Shown here: positions 28,377 to 36,936 of the stretch, in pieces
How the letters are laid out: the number at the start of each line of letters is the position of its first letter
How positions within the stretch are numbered: the stretch's first letter is position 1
Assembly (NCBI RefSeq): GCF_022447245.1
Contig: NZ_JAKVBC010000008.1
Coordinates: forward strand, 95,021 to 159,020
Direction: 5' to 3'
From: Kordia sp.
GTDB lineage: Bacteria > Bacteroidota > Bacteroidia > Flavobacteriales > Flavobacteriaceae
Length of the DNA: 64,000 nt
The notes under the pieces: model-generated
The model's database searches: none
What the model was told of the DNA's origin: nothing
Seen by the model: only the letters and a program-made list of their open reading frames with translations
Program-made: the position numbers and the translations under genes

Positions 28377-28979
28377 ATGAAAAAGCTTGCTGTTTCTTTG
28401 TTTTTGCTTTGTTTCTATATGGGAATTGGGCAAAATACAGATCGTAAATTTGAACTCGGATTGCATTATCCATTATCTACGGGAGATAACTTTATGGTAT
28501 TTGCCTACGATGGTTTGGTAGGGTTGGATTTTAGATATCAATTTGCGGATACTGAACTCATTTCTGCAAAACTGGCATTTTCTGTAGATTATTTCAATTA
28601 TAACTTTATAGACAATATTAATGGCCATGCTTTTGTGTTGAAACCAAAACTTATCGGAGAATTCAACTTGAACAGTCTACCACAATTCAAACCGTATGTT
28701 TCAGTTGGCTATAGCGTTTTTACAACTTCTGTAGATGCAGCAAATGGCAATTTGATTTTTGTTGATACTGATGCTTCTTTTCAACTAAATGGTGATCGAT
28801 TTACAGATTCACAAAGTGGTATCAACTGGGGATTTGGCGCAGCGTATGATCTTACGGGAACATTTTTTGTTGAGGTTTCTGCTGATTTTATCAAGTTAGA
28901 TTTAGATGGAAATACTTCTGGAAACCGATATAACGAAAACATTCACACGGTCAATATGGGTGTTGGATTGCGATTTTAA
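28377..28979 (+). CDS. outer-membrane beta-barrel protein
   Basis: A 200-residue protein with a signal peptide (FYMGIGQ) and alternating amphipathic strands, for example FELGLHYPLSTGD, GLDFRYQF, LKPKLIGEFNL, FKPYVSVGYSVF and the closing strand HTVNMGVGLRF, which ends in Phe as outer-membrane barrels do. It looks like an eight-stranded OmpA/OmpW-size barrel. Function unknown. It lies 154 bases after menB. Confidence 0.8.
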   Translation: MKKLAVSLFLLCFYMGIGQNTDRKFELGLHYPLSTGDNFMVFAYDGLVGLDFRYQFADTELISAKLAFSVDYFNYNFIDNINGHAFVLKPKLIGEFNLNSLPQFKPYVSVGYSVFTTSVDAANGNLIFVDTDASFQLNGDRFTDSQSGINWGFGAAYDLTGTFFVEVSADFIKLDLDGNTSGNRYNENIHTVNMGVGLRF

Positions 28980-29061
28980 TCTTTGATATATTTTTAATTT
29001 AAAATTTGCCCTTACAAAAGGGATTAGTTGCTATTAAATTTATGACTTGTTAAGCACTGTT

Positions 29062-30036
29062 CTATTTGTGCTTTTCAACCCAAGATTGTATCAAACGGAT
29101 AAACCTAGGATAATCATCTTGATAGACAAAATGTCCACAATTTTCAAATATTTCAAGTTCGCTATTAGGCATTCTATCATTTAAATTGATGCCATTTTCT
29201 TTATGTAAAATAGCTTCGTATTCGCCCCAAAATACTTTTGTAGGGATTTGTATATTCTTTAGGTTTTTGTAAATATCCTTCAAAGCTTCAGGATACTTTT
29301 TGAACCATTTCATAGCATTTGCTACTTTTCCTTTATATGACTTTTTATAGTCTGATATTTCATATTTATTAGGAACATATTGTACATTACCTAAATTCTT
29401 AGCAGATTCAATTAATGCACCACTTCCAGCAATTATAAACATAGTTCTCCAAAACCCAGAATGTACCATTTTTTTCATGATACTAGGTTCGGAAGTAGGC
29501 AAAGCAGCAGGGCCATCGCCAATCATCAAAGATTTTATGTTATTTTGATGGTTAATAACATAAGATAAAGCACTTGCCATACCTACATCAGGGGCAACTA
29601 CATGAGATTTCTTAATATCAAAATGACTTAAAAATGAGTTCAAGAAATTGCCTTGGAAATCAAACGACATGTATTCAGATTTTGTTTCACTTGCTCCGAA
29701 TCCTGGTAAATCATAAGCATAAAGATTATATTCTTTTTTTAATGCTTCCCAAATTGGTGAATAAGCAATAATACTATGCGGAAAGGCAGATAACAATACA
29801 ATGATTTCTTTGCTTTCAGCTCCCATCAAAGATTTTGCCATTCGTATATTTACACCATTAATAGAAATAAATTCCAACGGCATATCAAACGGTTGTGCTA
29901 AGGTAGGTTGCTTTGAGTAAGCATTTTGTTTTCTAATTTTATTCAGCTCAGACATTTCTGGTGTAATAATACTCACAAAAGCTGCATTAAGCTTATCATA
30001 TAAATTGATTTTGGTTAACCTTTTCTGTGTTGTCAT
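29062..30036 (-). CDS. alpha/beta-hydrolase with Asp nucleophile (haloalkane dehalogenase-like)
   Basis: A 324-residue cytoplasmic hydrolase. The core reads IIVLLSAFPHSIIAYSPIWEAL, YDLPGFGASET, and a nucleophile elbow HVVAPDVGMASAL with Asp 150 where esterases have Ser. An Asp there is typical of haloalkane dehalogenases and epoxide hydrolases. The catalytic His is in CGHFVYQDD (about His 306). The N-terminal 45 residues are extra. It is divergent from an HxlR regulator across a 69-base gap full of palindromes, so it is a likely target of that regulator, perhaps for detoxification. Confidence 0.82.
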   Translation of the reverse strand: MTTQKRLTKINLYDKLNAAFVSIITPEMSELNKIRKQNAYSKQPTLAQPFDMPLEFISINGVNIRMAKSLMGAESKEIIVLLSAFPHSIIAYSPIWEALKKEYNLYAYDLPGFGASETKSEYMSFDFQGNFLNSFLSHFDIKKSHVVAPDVGMASALSYVINHQNNIKSLMIGDGPAALPTSEPSIMKKMVHSGFWRTMFIIAGSGALIESAKNLGNVQYVPNKYEISDYKKSYKGKVANAMKWFKKYPEALKDIYKNLKNIQIPTKVFWGEYEAILHKENGINLNDRMPNSELEIFENCGHFVYQDDYPRFIRLIQSWVEKHK

Positions 30037-30048
30037 TCGATTTTTTTA

Positions 30049-30103
30049 TTTTTGCTATTAAAATAATAGCAAAAATAATAATTGCTATTGAAATGATAGT
30101 AAT
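30049..30103. promoter_or_regulatory. palindromic operators between HxlR regulator and hydrolase
   Basis: A perfect 12-bp inverted repeat (30049-30060 and 30064-30075, TTTTTGCTATTA / TAATAGCAAAAA) is followed by a second related one (ATTGCTAT 30081-30088 / ATAGTAAT 30096-30103, one mismatch). Both share the TTGCTAT core and fill the divergent promoter gap, the usual place for HxlR binding sites. Confidence 0.65.
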
Positions 30104-30105
30104 AA

Positions 30106-30540
30106 ATGAAAAATAATTTCCGTTCTGGTTGCCCAATTGCTTCTACATTAGATGTTGTGGGTGATAAATGGTCTCTACTTATTGTACGAGACATGCTGTT
30201 ACATCATAAAATGACTTTTAAGGAATTTTCAGCATCAGACGAGCAGATTGCTCCAAGTATTCTGTCCGCTCGTTTAAAATTGCTTACTTCTTATGGTTTA
30301 GTAACTAAGCAAAAATTAGCAAATAACAAAAAGGAAAATATTTATATTCTTTCTGATAAGATGATTGAACTGGCATCTTTACTTGTAGATATAAGTGTTT
30401 GGGGAACTAAGCATTTGAAAGAATTTAATCAGATAGACAAAATAGAAGGTTTGGATTTGGATAGGTCTTTAATTATTTCTACTATCAAAGAAAGATACTA
30501 TTCTATGATTCAAAGAAAAATACCAACATACAAAAAGTAA
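30106..30540 (+). CDS. HxlR-family transcriptional regulator
   Basis: A 144-residue winged-helix regulator. The signature CPIASTLDVVGDKWSLLIVRDML is present, with a near N-terminal Cys (Cys 9) that in many HxlR proteins senses quinones, aldehydes or disulfide stress. The recognition region reads FKEFSASDEQIAPSILSARLKLLTSYGLV. It is divergent from the Asp-type hydrolase and faces two TTGCTAT palindromes, so it probably represses itself and the hydrolase. Confidence 0.9.
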   Translation: MKNNFRSGCPIASTLDVVGDKWSLLIVRDMLLHHKMTFKEFSASDEQIAPSILSARLKLLTSYGLVTKQKLANNKKENIYILSDKMIELASLLVDISVWGTKHLKEFNQIDKIEGLDLDRSLIISTIKERYYSMIQRKIPTYKK

Positions 30541-30675
30541 AGCGTCCCAAAGGTAAAGCTAAAAGCGCTAATGTGCGCTCTAACAGCGATGGCGAATCTA
30601 ACACTAGCGTGTCTAATAATCTAATAATAAGTCTAAAATAATATGCTTCACAATGAGTGAAGTAGAAGTGAAAAT

Positions 30676-31494
30676 CTATTTCTTTTTCTTCACTACGAAG
30701 GTTTCCCAACCATCATAATTTCCATTCATTTCTTTGGCAAGATTGATAAGTTCTGTTGTGAATTTCATGGTATTATCTAAGGTTACTGAATTATCACGAT
30801 AAAATTTGACTTCGTGTGGAAATTTATCGTTTTTGATTATCTTTTTGTACGCTACCGTATAGGAAAGTTTTTCAACAGCATCTGCAAATAAATTCATTTC
30901 ATTGATCGTTGAAAATGTAGCATAATGCTCAATTTTTCTTGGTTTTACAACATCGTCTCCAGCATTTTTTAATTGAATCACGGTATCACGATTGGACATA
31001 AAGTTTCTGATTTCGTCATTTGGATACAAAAAGTTGACGTACAAATCCCATGCAGGATCCGACTTTACATAGACTTCATATTTTTCGCCACGAAACTTAT
31101 TTCTAAATAATTTGTCAATGTGACGTTCAATATCAGAAGCGTCTTTTACATAATAATACTCAAAGCGACTGCCATCATACATAAATGACCCTACATAATA
31201 GCTCTCAGAAACTGATTGCATCTTATCGTATATTTCATCTTTGATTCTGTATAACTTCTTTAATTTATTCCCAATAGGAAAGTCACTTTCTTTCGTTACT
31301 CTATACTTTATTTTTATATAAAAAAGGAAGTCATATCCATTGATAGGAGCTTTTTCTATCAAATCCATTCGCAAATTAGTAGAACTCACGCCTTGCTCTT
31401 GCTTGGCTTGATAGGTGTTCCATATTTGCGGTTCTTGTGCATGAGTAAAACTCACTACGAAGAAGAATAAAAAGATTCGAAATGCTAATTTCAT
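30676..31494 (-). CDS. exported DUF695-RraB fusion protein
   Basis: A 272-residue protein with a signal peptide (VVSFTHAQ). The N-half reads WNTYQAKQEQGVSSTNLRMDLIE and FLFYIKIKY as in DUF695. The C-half reads WDLYVNFLYPNDEIRNFMSN, KPRKIEHYATFSTINEMNLFADAVEKL and ends NYDGWETFVV, the RraB pattern. RraB in E. coli inhibits RNase E in the cytoplasm; an exported copy cannot do that, so here the fold must serve another role. It stands alone. Confidence 0.75.
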   Translation of the reverse strand: MKLAFRIFLFFFVVSFTHAQEPQIWNTYQAKQEQGVSSTNLRMDLIEKAPINGYDFLFYIKIKYRVTKESDFPIGNKLKKLYRIKDEIYDKMQSVSESYYVGSFMYDGSRFEYYYVKDASDIERHIDKLFRNKFRGEKYEVYVKSDPAWDLYVNFLYPNDEIRNFMSNRDTVIQLKNAGDDVVKPRKIEHYATFSTINEMNLFADAVEKLSYTVAYKKIIKNDKFPHEVKFYRDNSVTLDNTMKFTTELINLAKEMNGNYDGWETFVVKKKK

Positions 31495-31739
31495 AAACTT
31501 AAAAGTTAACTACCTTGGAGTAAACCCAAAAGACATTTATATGCTATCCTGTAAACAAATGAGGCAAGCCTCAAAATGGTTACATCTCGATTATCGAGTA
31601 AAACTTGCTGCAATGTAAGTAAAACTCAGAATTGCACATAAAAAATTAATAGAATATTATGATTCAAACTATCGCAAAAACAATACCAAGAGTTTTTCAT
31701 ATACTTTTTAAAAGTTATCTTTACAAAAATTAATTATAC

Positions 31740-32678
31740 ATGGTAAAAGCATGGCTAGCAGCCGCTCGATTACGAACCTTACCTTTATCAATCTCAGGAG
31801 TTATTGTAGGTTGTTCGTTAGGAAATGAGTACAGTTTATTAAATGAGCCTGGAGTCTTTAATTGTTGTTTCGGCTGTCCATTTGTATGGCAATCATTACT
31901 GTTTTGGTTATGCATATTGACTACTGTAGGTTTTCAAGTGCTTTCAAACTTTGCGAATGATTACGGTGATGGAATTCGCGGAACGGACGATGATAGGGAA
32001 GGAGAGCAACGTATGGTAGCTTTGGGAATTATTTCGCCTAAGCAAATGAAAAATGCCATGATTCTTACGGCGATTATCACGCTAATCTTAGCATTAGGGG
32101 TTATTTATGTAGCTTTTGGAAGTGAAAACTTTAGCTATTCCATTCTCTTTTTATTTTTAGGAATATCCTCAATTATAGCTGCTGTTAAATATACAGTTGG
32201 AAAAAGCGCTTACGGGTATTCAGGTTTAGGAGATATCTTTGTATTTCTATTTTTTGGCTGGCTCAGTGTAGTTGGAAGCTATTTTTTGTATACGAAATCA
32301 TTGAATTTTGACATTTTCTTGCCAGCGACTGCTATTGGATTATTAAGCGCAGCCGTATTGAACCTAAATAACATGCGCGATCGTATCAAAGACAAATTTC
32401 ATGGAAAAAAAACCTTGGTTGTAAAAATAGGAAGTCAGAATGCAAAACGCTATCACTATACATTAATTATTGGTGCTTTGGCCTGTTCTTTGGTTTATGT
32501 GAATCTACAAGGAAACCATTCCTATAAGAATTATATATTCTTAATCGCTTTTGTACCTTTAATCATGAACATGATTGTAGTGGGTAAAAATATCATTCAA
32601 AAAGAATTAGATCCAGAATTAAAGAAAGTTGCCTTGAGTACTTTTCTTTACGCAATATTATTCTCAATACTCAACTAA
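31740..32678 (+). CDS. menA: 1,4-dihydroxy-2-naphthoate polyprenyltransferase
   Basis: Inner-membrane UbiA-type enzyme that attaches the isoprenoid tail in menaquinone synthesis. The 312 residues have about eight or nine helices, the first Asp-rich motif NFANDYGDGIRGTDDDREG (residues 70-88) and the second NNMRDRIKDKFHGKKTLVVKIG, with an N-terminal LAAARLRTLPLSISG typical of MenA. The gene precedes a metal-dependent hydrolase relic by 11 bases, then menC. Confidence 0.96.
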   Translation: MVKAWLAAARLRTLPLSISGVIVGCSLGNEYSLLNEPGVFNCCFGCPFVWQSLLFWLCILTTVGFQVLSNFANDYGDGIRGTDDDREGEQRMVALGIISPKQMKNAMILTAIITLILALGVIYVAFGSENFSYSILFLFLGISSIIAAVKYTVGKSAYGYSGLGDIFVFLFFGWLSVVGSYFLYTKSLNFDIFLPATAIGLLSAAVLNLNNMRDRIKDKFHGKKTLVVKIGSQNAKRYHYTLIIGALACSLVYVNLQGNHSYKNYIFLIAFVPLIMNMIVVGKNIIQKELDPELKKVALSTFLYAILFSILN

Positions 32679-32689
32679 AAACAAAAAAA

Positions 32690-33370
32690 ATGAAAATAAC
32701 GTATTTAGGACATGCTTCGTTACATATTCAATTTGACGAAACTTCTATCATTGTCGACCCTTTTATCACAGGAAATCCATTAGCCTCAGATATTGACATA
32801 AATAGCTTGAAAGCAGATTATATTTTGATAACCCATGCCCACCAAGATCATATATTAGATGTAGAAGCAATTGCTAAAAATAATCTAGGAACAACGATTG
32901 TTTCTAATTATGAAATAGCAATGCATTATGGCGGATAAAGTTTTAAAACATTTGCTATGAATCATGGCGGAACCTACAAAACAGATACATTTTCAGTAAA
33001 GTATGTAAATGCTATTCATACATCATCGTTTCCAGATGGTTCGTATGGCGGACAACCAGGCGGATTTGTTCTGACAGCCAATGGAAAATCAATTTACATC
33101 GCTGGAGATACTGCATTAACTTACGATATGAAGTTGATTCCGATGCAAACAAAATTAGATCTAGCTATTTTACCAATCGGAGATACGTTTACAATGGGCG
33201 TTGATGATGCTATTATGGCAAGTGATTTTGTAGAATGCGATATTGTTTTGGGATATCATTACGATTCTTTTCCTCCAATTGCAATTGATCAAGCAGAAGC
33301 AAAACAAAAATTTTCAGATAGACACAAAGAACTAATTTTACTTGGAATAGGAGAATCTTTGAATGTTTAG
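32690..33370 (+). pseudogene. UPF0173-type metal-dependent hydrolase with one in-frame TAA
   Basis: The metallo-beta-lactamase-fold protein begins MKITYLGHASLHIQF and has the metal motif ITHAHQDHILD. At codon 83 (32936-32938) a TAA follows IAMHYGG. The same frame continues SFKTFAMNHGGTYK, through YVNAIHTSSFPDGSYGGQPGGFVL, IYIAGDTALTYDMKL and LGYHYDSFPP, to a normal end. The total of 226 codons matches the family. A single change, likely in a Lys codon (AAA to TAA), explains it. A restart at Met 32957 would lack the metal-binding half. It is probably part of a menA-hydrolase-menC transcript. Confidence 0.85.
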
Positions 33371-33456
33371 TATACTTTGACTCCGTTCAGTATACTGAGT
33401 ATTCAATTAAAGAAGATTTAGCCAACAGTAGATTGAGCGGAGTCGAAATATACGTG
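33368..33456. repeat. dispersed GACTCCGCTCA-type inverted repeat, copy 3
   Basis: TATACTTTGACTCCGTTCAG near 33371 and TTGAGCGGAGTCGAAATATA near 33435 form long imperfect inverted arms, with about 45 bases between. It fills the gap before menC and is related to the elements near 3073 and 15078. Confidence 0.55.
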
Positions 33457-33522
33457 TTCAAAACAAAACCATAATCAAAAAGTCTAAGAAGTCTAATGAT
33501 CTAAGAAGTTTATGAATCCCAA

Positions 33523-34560
33523 ATGAAAGCAACCTATCACAAACATATTTTAGATTTTAAACGCCCAAGCGGTACGTCTCGTGGTGTATTGAAACAAAAA
33601 GAAACATGGTTTATTCATATTGTTTCTGATGAAAAACATGGAATAGGAGAGTGCGGTATTTTACGAGGTCTAAGTATTGATGATGTGTCAGATTATGAAG
33701 AAAAATTGCGTTGGACTTGCGAAAATATTACACTAGGAGAAGAAGCATTATTACAGGCGTTACTAGCATTTCCATCAATTCAATTTGGTGTAGAACAAGC
33801 GTTTCGTTCATTGCGTTCAACATCACCATATTTACTGCATCCATCTGCATTTACCCAAGGCAAAGAAGCGATTGATATCAATGGTCTTATTTGGATGGGA
33901 GATGAGGTATTTATGAAGTCGCAAATCAAAGAAAAATTGGCAGCAGGTTTTACCTGTATCAAAATGAAGATAGGCGCGATTGATTTTGAAACAGAATTCA
34001 AACTCTTGCAAAGTATTCGAAAAGAATATTCCGTCAATGATATTGAATTACGCGTAGATGCTAACGGAGCTTTTACGCCAACTAACGCCTTAGAAAAGCT
34101 GAAACGTTTATCGGAATTGGATTTACATTCCATAGAACAACCTATCAAACAAGGACAACGGGAAGAAATGGCAAAACTTTGCGAAATCACACCCTTACCA
34201 ATTGCGTTGGACGAAGAATTGATCGGTGTCTTTCAATTAGCAGAAAAGAAAAAGCTCATTGAAGTCATTCAGCCACAATTTATTATCTTAAAACCAAGTT
34301 TAGTTGGCGGTTATGCAGGAAGTAGCGAATGGGTTTCATTGGCAGCTCAGCACAATATCGATTGGTGGATTACAAGTGCATTGGAAAGCAATATTGGCTT
34401 AAATGCTATTGCACAATGGACATATAGCTTACAAAGTAACTTGCCACAAGGATTGGGAACTGGAGGTTTATATACCAACAATTTTGATTCACCACTACAC
34501 ATACAAAACGGTACATTGCGTTACGCTCCTGAAATGTCGTGGAACGTACCATATTTATAA
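33523..34560 (+). CDS. menC: o-succinylbenzoate synthase
   Basis: Enolase-superfamily dehydratase of menaquinone synthesis. The 345 residues show the KxK motif at Lys 147 and 149 (CIKMKIG), the metal ligands Asp 179 (RVDANGAF), Glu 205 (IEQPI) and Asp 230 (ALDEELIG), and the second acid/base Lys 257 (IILKPSLVGG). The position between menA and menE in the same strand supports OSBS rather than another muconate-lactonizing relative. Confidence 0.95.
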   Translation: MKATYHKHILDFKRPSGTSRGVLKQKETWFIHIVSDEKHGIGECGILRGLSIDDVSDYEEKLRWTCENITLGEEALLQALLAFPSIQFGVEQAFRSLRSTSPYLLHPSAFTQGKEAIDINGLIWMGDEVFMKSQIKEKLAAGFTCIKMKIGAIDFETEFKLLQSIRKEYSVNDIELRVDANGAFTPTNALEKLKRLSELDLHSIEQPIKQGQREEMAKLCEITPLPIALDEELIGVFQLAEKKKLIEVIQPQFIILKPSLVGGYAGSSEWVSLAAQHNIDWWITSALESNIGLNAIAQWTYSLQSNLPQGLGTGGLYTNNFDSPLHIQNGTLRYAPEMSWNVPYL

Positions 34561-34570
34561 AAACAAAAAC

Positions 34571-35512
34571 ATGTTTATACAACAAGCGTACAAAGGCGAT
34601 AACGCCAATTGGAAAGTAATTCTCACTAGCATATTGATGCTTGCCATTTTTGTGGCTAACATCATTTATGTATTATTTGGAGATGTTGACACTGCAAAAG
34701 AAATGGAACAAATGTACCAACAAGTTTCTAGCAAAAACTTTTGGTTCGTGGCAAACTTATCCTTTTTTGTATTTCTCTTACTGATGCTTTTCGGTTTGGT
34801 AATTTATTTGCACAAAAGAAGTTTAATATCTCTAACCACAGCGCGTAACAAAGTTGATTTAAAGCGTATAGCATTCTCCTTTGGATTGGTTTTGTTCATA
34901 GGAATTGCTGCTTTTGCTGTAGAATGTTATCTATATCCAGGAATGGTTGTATTGGACTTTAAACCAGTGAGTTTCTTTATTTTAATTATATTGAGTTTGC
35001 TGCTTTTTCCTTTTCAAATAGGTTTTGAAGAATATCTATTCAGAGGATATTTTATGCAACAACTGGGAATCATCGCAAAAAATAGATGGTTTCCTTTAAT
35101 TCTTACATCAGTTTCGTTTGGGTTGTTACATTCCGCAAATCCTGAAGTAGCAACTATGGGAGGAATTACCATGATATTCTATGTAGGAACAGGCTTGCTT
35201 TTAGGAATCATGACCTTAATGGATGAAGGTTTGGAATTGGCATTAGGATTTCATTTTGCCAATAATTTTCTAGCTGCAACATTAGCAACTGCCGAATATT
35301 CTGCCTTACGAACAGATTCTTTGTTTAAATATGTAGAAACTCAAGAAAGTACTACATCGTTTTTTCAGATTTTGATTCCAATTTTGATTATGTATCCAAT
35401 CATTTTGATCATTTTTGCAAAAAAATACAAATGGAACAACTGGAAAGAAAAACTATTTGGTCGTGTACCAAGTGCGTCAGAAACAAGGATTGTAACTGAA
35501 GCTCCATCGTAA
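34571..35512 (+). CDS. CPBP-family intramembrane metalloprotease
   Basis: A 313-residue membrane protein with about eight helices. Abi/CPBP motifs: motif 1 FEEYLFRGY (Glu 153, Glu 154, Arg 158), motif 2 FGLLH (Phe 183, His 187) and motif 3 FHFANNF (His 228). Family members are Rce1-like proteases or, in Gram-positives, bacteriocin self-immunity proteins. The ATG at 34571, 10 bases after menC, is chosen over an upstream in-frame ATG inside menC. It is likely cotranscribed with menC. Confidence 0.9.
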   Translation: MFIQQAYKGDNANWKVILTSILMLAIFVANIIYVLFGDVDTAKEMEQMYQQVSSKNFWFVANLSFFVFLLLMLFGLVIYLHKRSLISLTTARNKVDLKRIAFSFGLVLFIGIAAFAVECYLYPGMVVLDFKPVSFFILIILSLLLFPFQIGFEEYLFRGYFMQQLGIIAKNRWFPLILTSVSFGLLHSANPEVATMGGITMIFYVGTGLLLGIMTLMDEGLELALGFHFANNFLAATLATAEYSALRTDSLFKYVETQESTTSFFQILIPILIMYPIILIIFAKKYKWNNWKEKLFGRVPSASETRIVTEAPS

Positions 35513-35597
35513 GTTTTTTATATATAATGTAACATTTAGCAAGAAAAAATGTCTTATTGAATGAAAAATTAACTAACTAAAACTTCACTAATATTTT

Positions 35598-35996
35598 ATG
35601 GACGCAATTTTTTTTCTTTTTTCCTTTCTGATTTTAGGTTTCATAATTCATACCTTATACAAAGGAATAATTGAAAAGAAAAAGAATGATAAAGCTCCAA
35701 TACTTCGAATTCCTGTCGTTGTTGTTGAAAAACGTGTTATAACGAGTACAAGTACTAATAGAGACAATTAATCTTCAACTTGGCATACGTACAAAATTAC
35801 TTTTGAGCATTCACAGAATGGAATTCGGCATACATTTACTGTGAATGAATCAAAGTTTGATAAAATTATAGAAGATGATATCGGTTATTTAACTTATCAA
35901 AGAAAGCGTTATCATTTTTTTGAACGAGATGAAAGTGCAGCTGAATTTGAAGATAGTACTTCATCAACAAATAATTTTCAATTTAGAATGGAATAG
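35598..35996 (+). pseudogene. DUF2500-like membrane protein, first copy, stopped by in-frame TAA
   Basis: The frame opens with a membrane helix (MDAIFFLFSFLILGFIIHTLY), then KAPILRIPVVVVEKRV. A TAA at 35769-35771 (codon 58) follows RDN, and the same frame goes on WHTYKITFEHSQNGIRHTFTVNE, DIGYLTYQRKRYHFFERDE to a stop at 35994-35996. It is a tandem paralogue of the intact gene at 36032, aligned over its whole length. The stop falls in the variable linker between the membrane part and the conserved domain. Confidence 0.8.
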
Positions 35997-36031
35997 TAGT
36001 ACAATTTTCAATAACCAAATATCAATACTCC

Positions 36032-36436
36032 ATGGAAAATACACAGTTCGATGCAATTTTTGTAATTATGATCATAGTAATAGTTGTATCTGTTGCTTTT
36101 TCTGTTTTCAAGAATGTTAATGAAAGCATACAGAACAATAAAGCTCCTATACTTGAAATTCCTGTAAGAGTTATGGAAAAAAGAGTGCAAAGACGTAAGC
36201 GGAATAAAAACTTTTCAAGGAATGTATTTAAAGTAATTTTTGAAGATTTAGACACCTTAGAACGGCACACATTTACGGTGGATGAACTCGAATTTGATCA
36301 AATTGTAGAAGGCGATATTGGGTATTTAAAATATCAGCGAAAGCGTTACCATGCTTTTCAACGCGATGCACTTGCGGCAGAATTTGAAGAGGATACTACT
36401 TCTAATACAGATACACAGTTTAAAATTGAAGATTAA
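36032..36436 (+). CDS. DUF2500-like membrane-anchored protein
   Basis: A 134-residue protein with one N-terminal membrane helix (IFVIMIIVIVVSVAFSVF) and a cytoplasmic or periplasmic beta-rich domain: LEIPVRVMEKRVQRRK, VFKVIFEDLDTLERHTFTVDELEFDQIVEGDIGYLKYQRKRYHAFQRD. The (E/V)KR and EGDxGxLxYQ(G/R)xR pattern is that of DUF2500. Function unknown. It is the surviving member of a tandem pair, with the broken copy 35 bases upstream. Confidence 0.75.
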   Translation: MENTQFDAIFVIMIIVIVVSVAFSVFKNVNESIQNNKAPILEIPVRVMEKRVQRRKRNKNFSRNVFKVIFEDLDTLERHTFTVDELEFDQIVEGDIGYLKYQRKRYHAFQRDALAAEFEEDTTSNTDTQFKIED

Positions 36437-36473
36437 CATAAGAATTTAGGAGACGCACTTAAAAATTGAAAAG

Positions 36474-36766
36474 ATGAGTTTTTTTGGAAAGCCTTTTAAC
36501 AAAGATAAAACACAATGTCCAAGATGTTTAGGAAAAGGACATGTAGATCGGTAAGATATCAAACGTCTTGACAAAGAATTGAAATGGATTCCGGTTCTTG
36601 TACTTATTGCAATGGGAAAGGAACTGTAAAAGCAGATTTACAATCGCAAATAGCGGTAGATGCAACGTATTTGACAATCGATTTATCTGCGGAAGAACGA
36701 AGAAAACTTATCGCACGTGATGAAACCATGTTGCAAAGAGCTGAGTATCATGAAATACATACTTGA
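36474..36766 (+). pseudogene. small double zinc-knuckle protein, stop plus frameshift
   Basis: The reading MSFFGKPFNKDKTQCPRCLGKGHVDR stops at TAA 36552-36554. The same frame continues DIKRLDKELKW, then a one-base shift near 36586 moves to GSCTYCNGKGTVKADLQSQ, ending at 36764-36766. The two CxxCxGKG units are DnaJ-type zinc-binding half-sites, so the ancestral product was a protein of about 97 residues with one zinc site. Two lesions make it certain to be non-functional unless the sequence is wrong. Confidence 0.7.
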
Positions 36767-36923
36767 TAATTTTATTGCAGAGGTTGAGTTTTTACATTTT
36801 ACTGGAAACATGGATGTTGATACATTTGCGTAATTTGATTTACTCCACCAAACAAAAATTGATATAGTAGATAAAGCTGAATTGCTTGATTATATCAATA
36901 GAATCATAGAACATAAAAAATAA
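36750..36923 (+). pseudogene. 57-codon small protein with in-frame TAA
   Basis: It opens MKYILDNFIAEVEFLHFTG, meets TAA at 36831-36833 after DTFA, and continues in the same frame FDLLHQTKIDIVDKAELLDYINRIIEHKK to a stop at 36921. It overlaps the end of the preceding zinc-knuckle relic by 17 bases, so coupled translation was once likely. Not recognised. Confidence is limited by its shortness. Confidence 0.45.
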
Positions 36924-36936
36924 AACCCAAAAGCGC

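Noticed and set aside
30541..30675. Possible small basic protein after the HxlR gene
   Set aside because: A frame reading KRPKGKAKSAN exists but has no start codon or ribosome-binding region and follows the HxlR stop directly.
34403..34570. Longer N-terminus for the CPBP protease
   Set aside because: It would overlap menC by more than 150 bases; the ATG at 34571 gives a normal family start.
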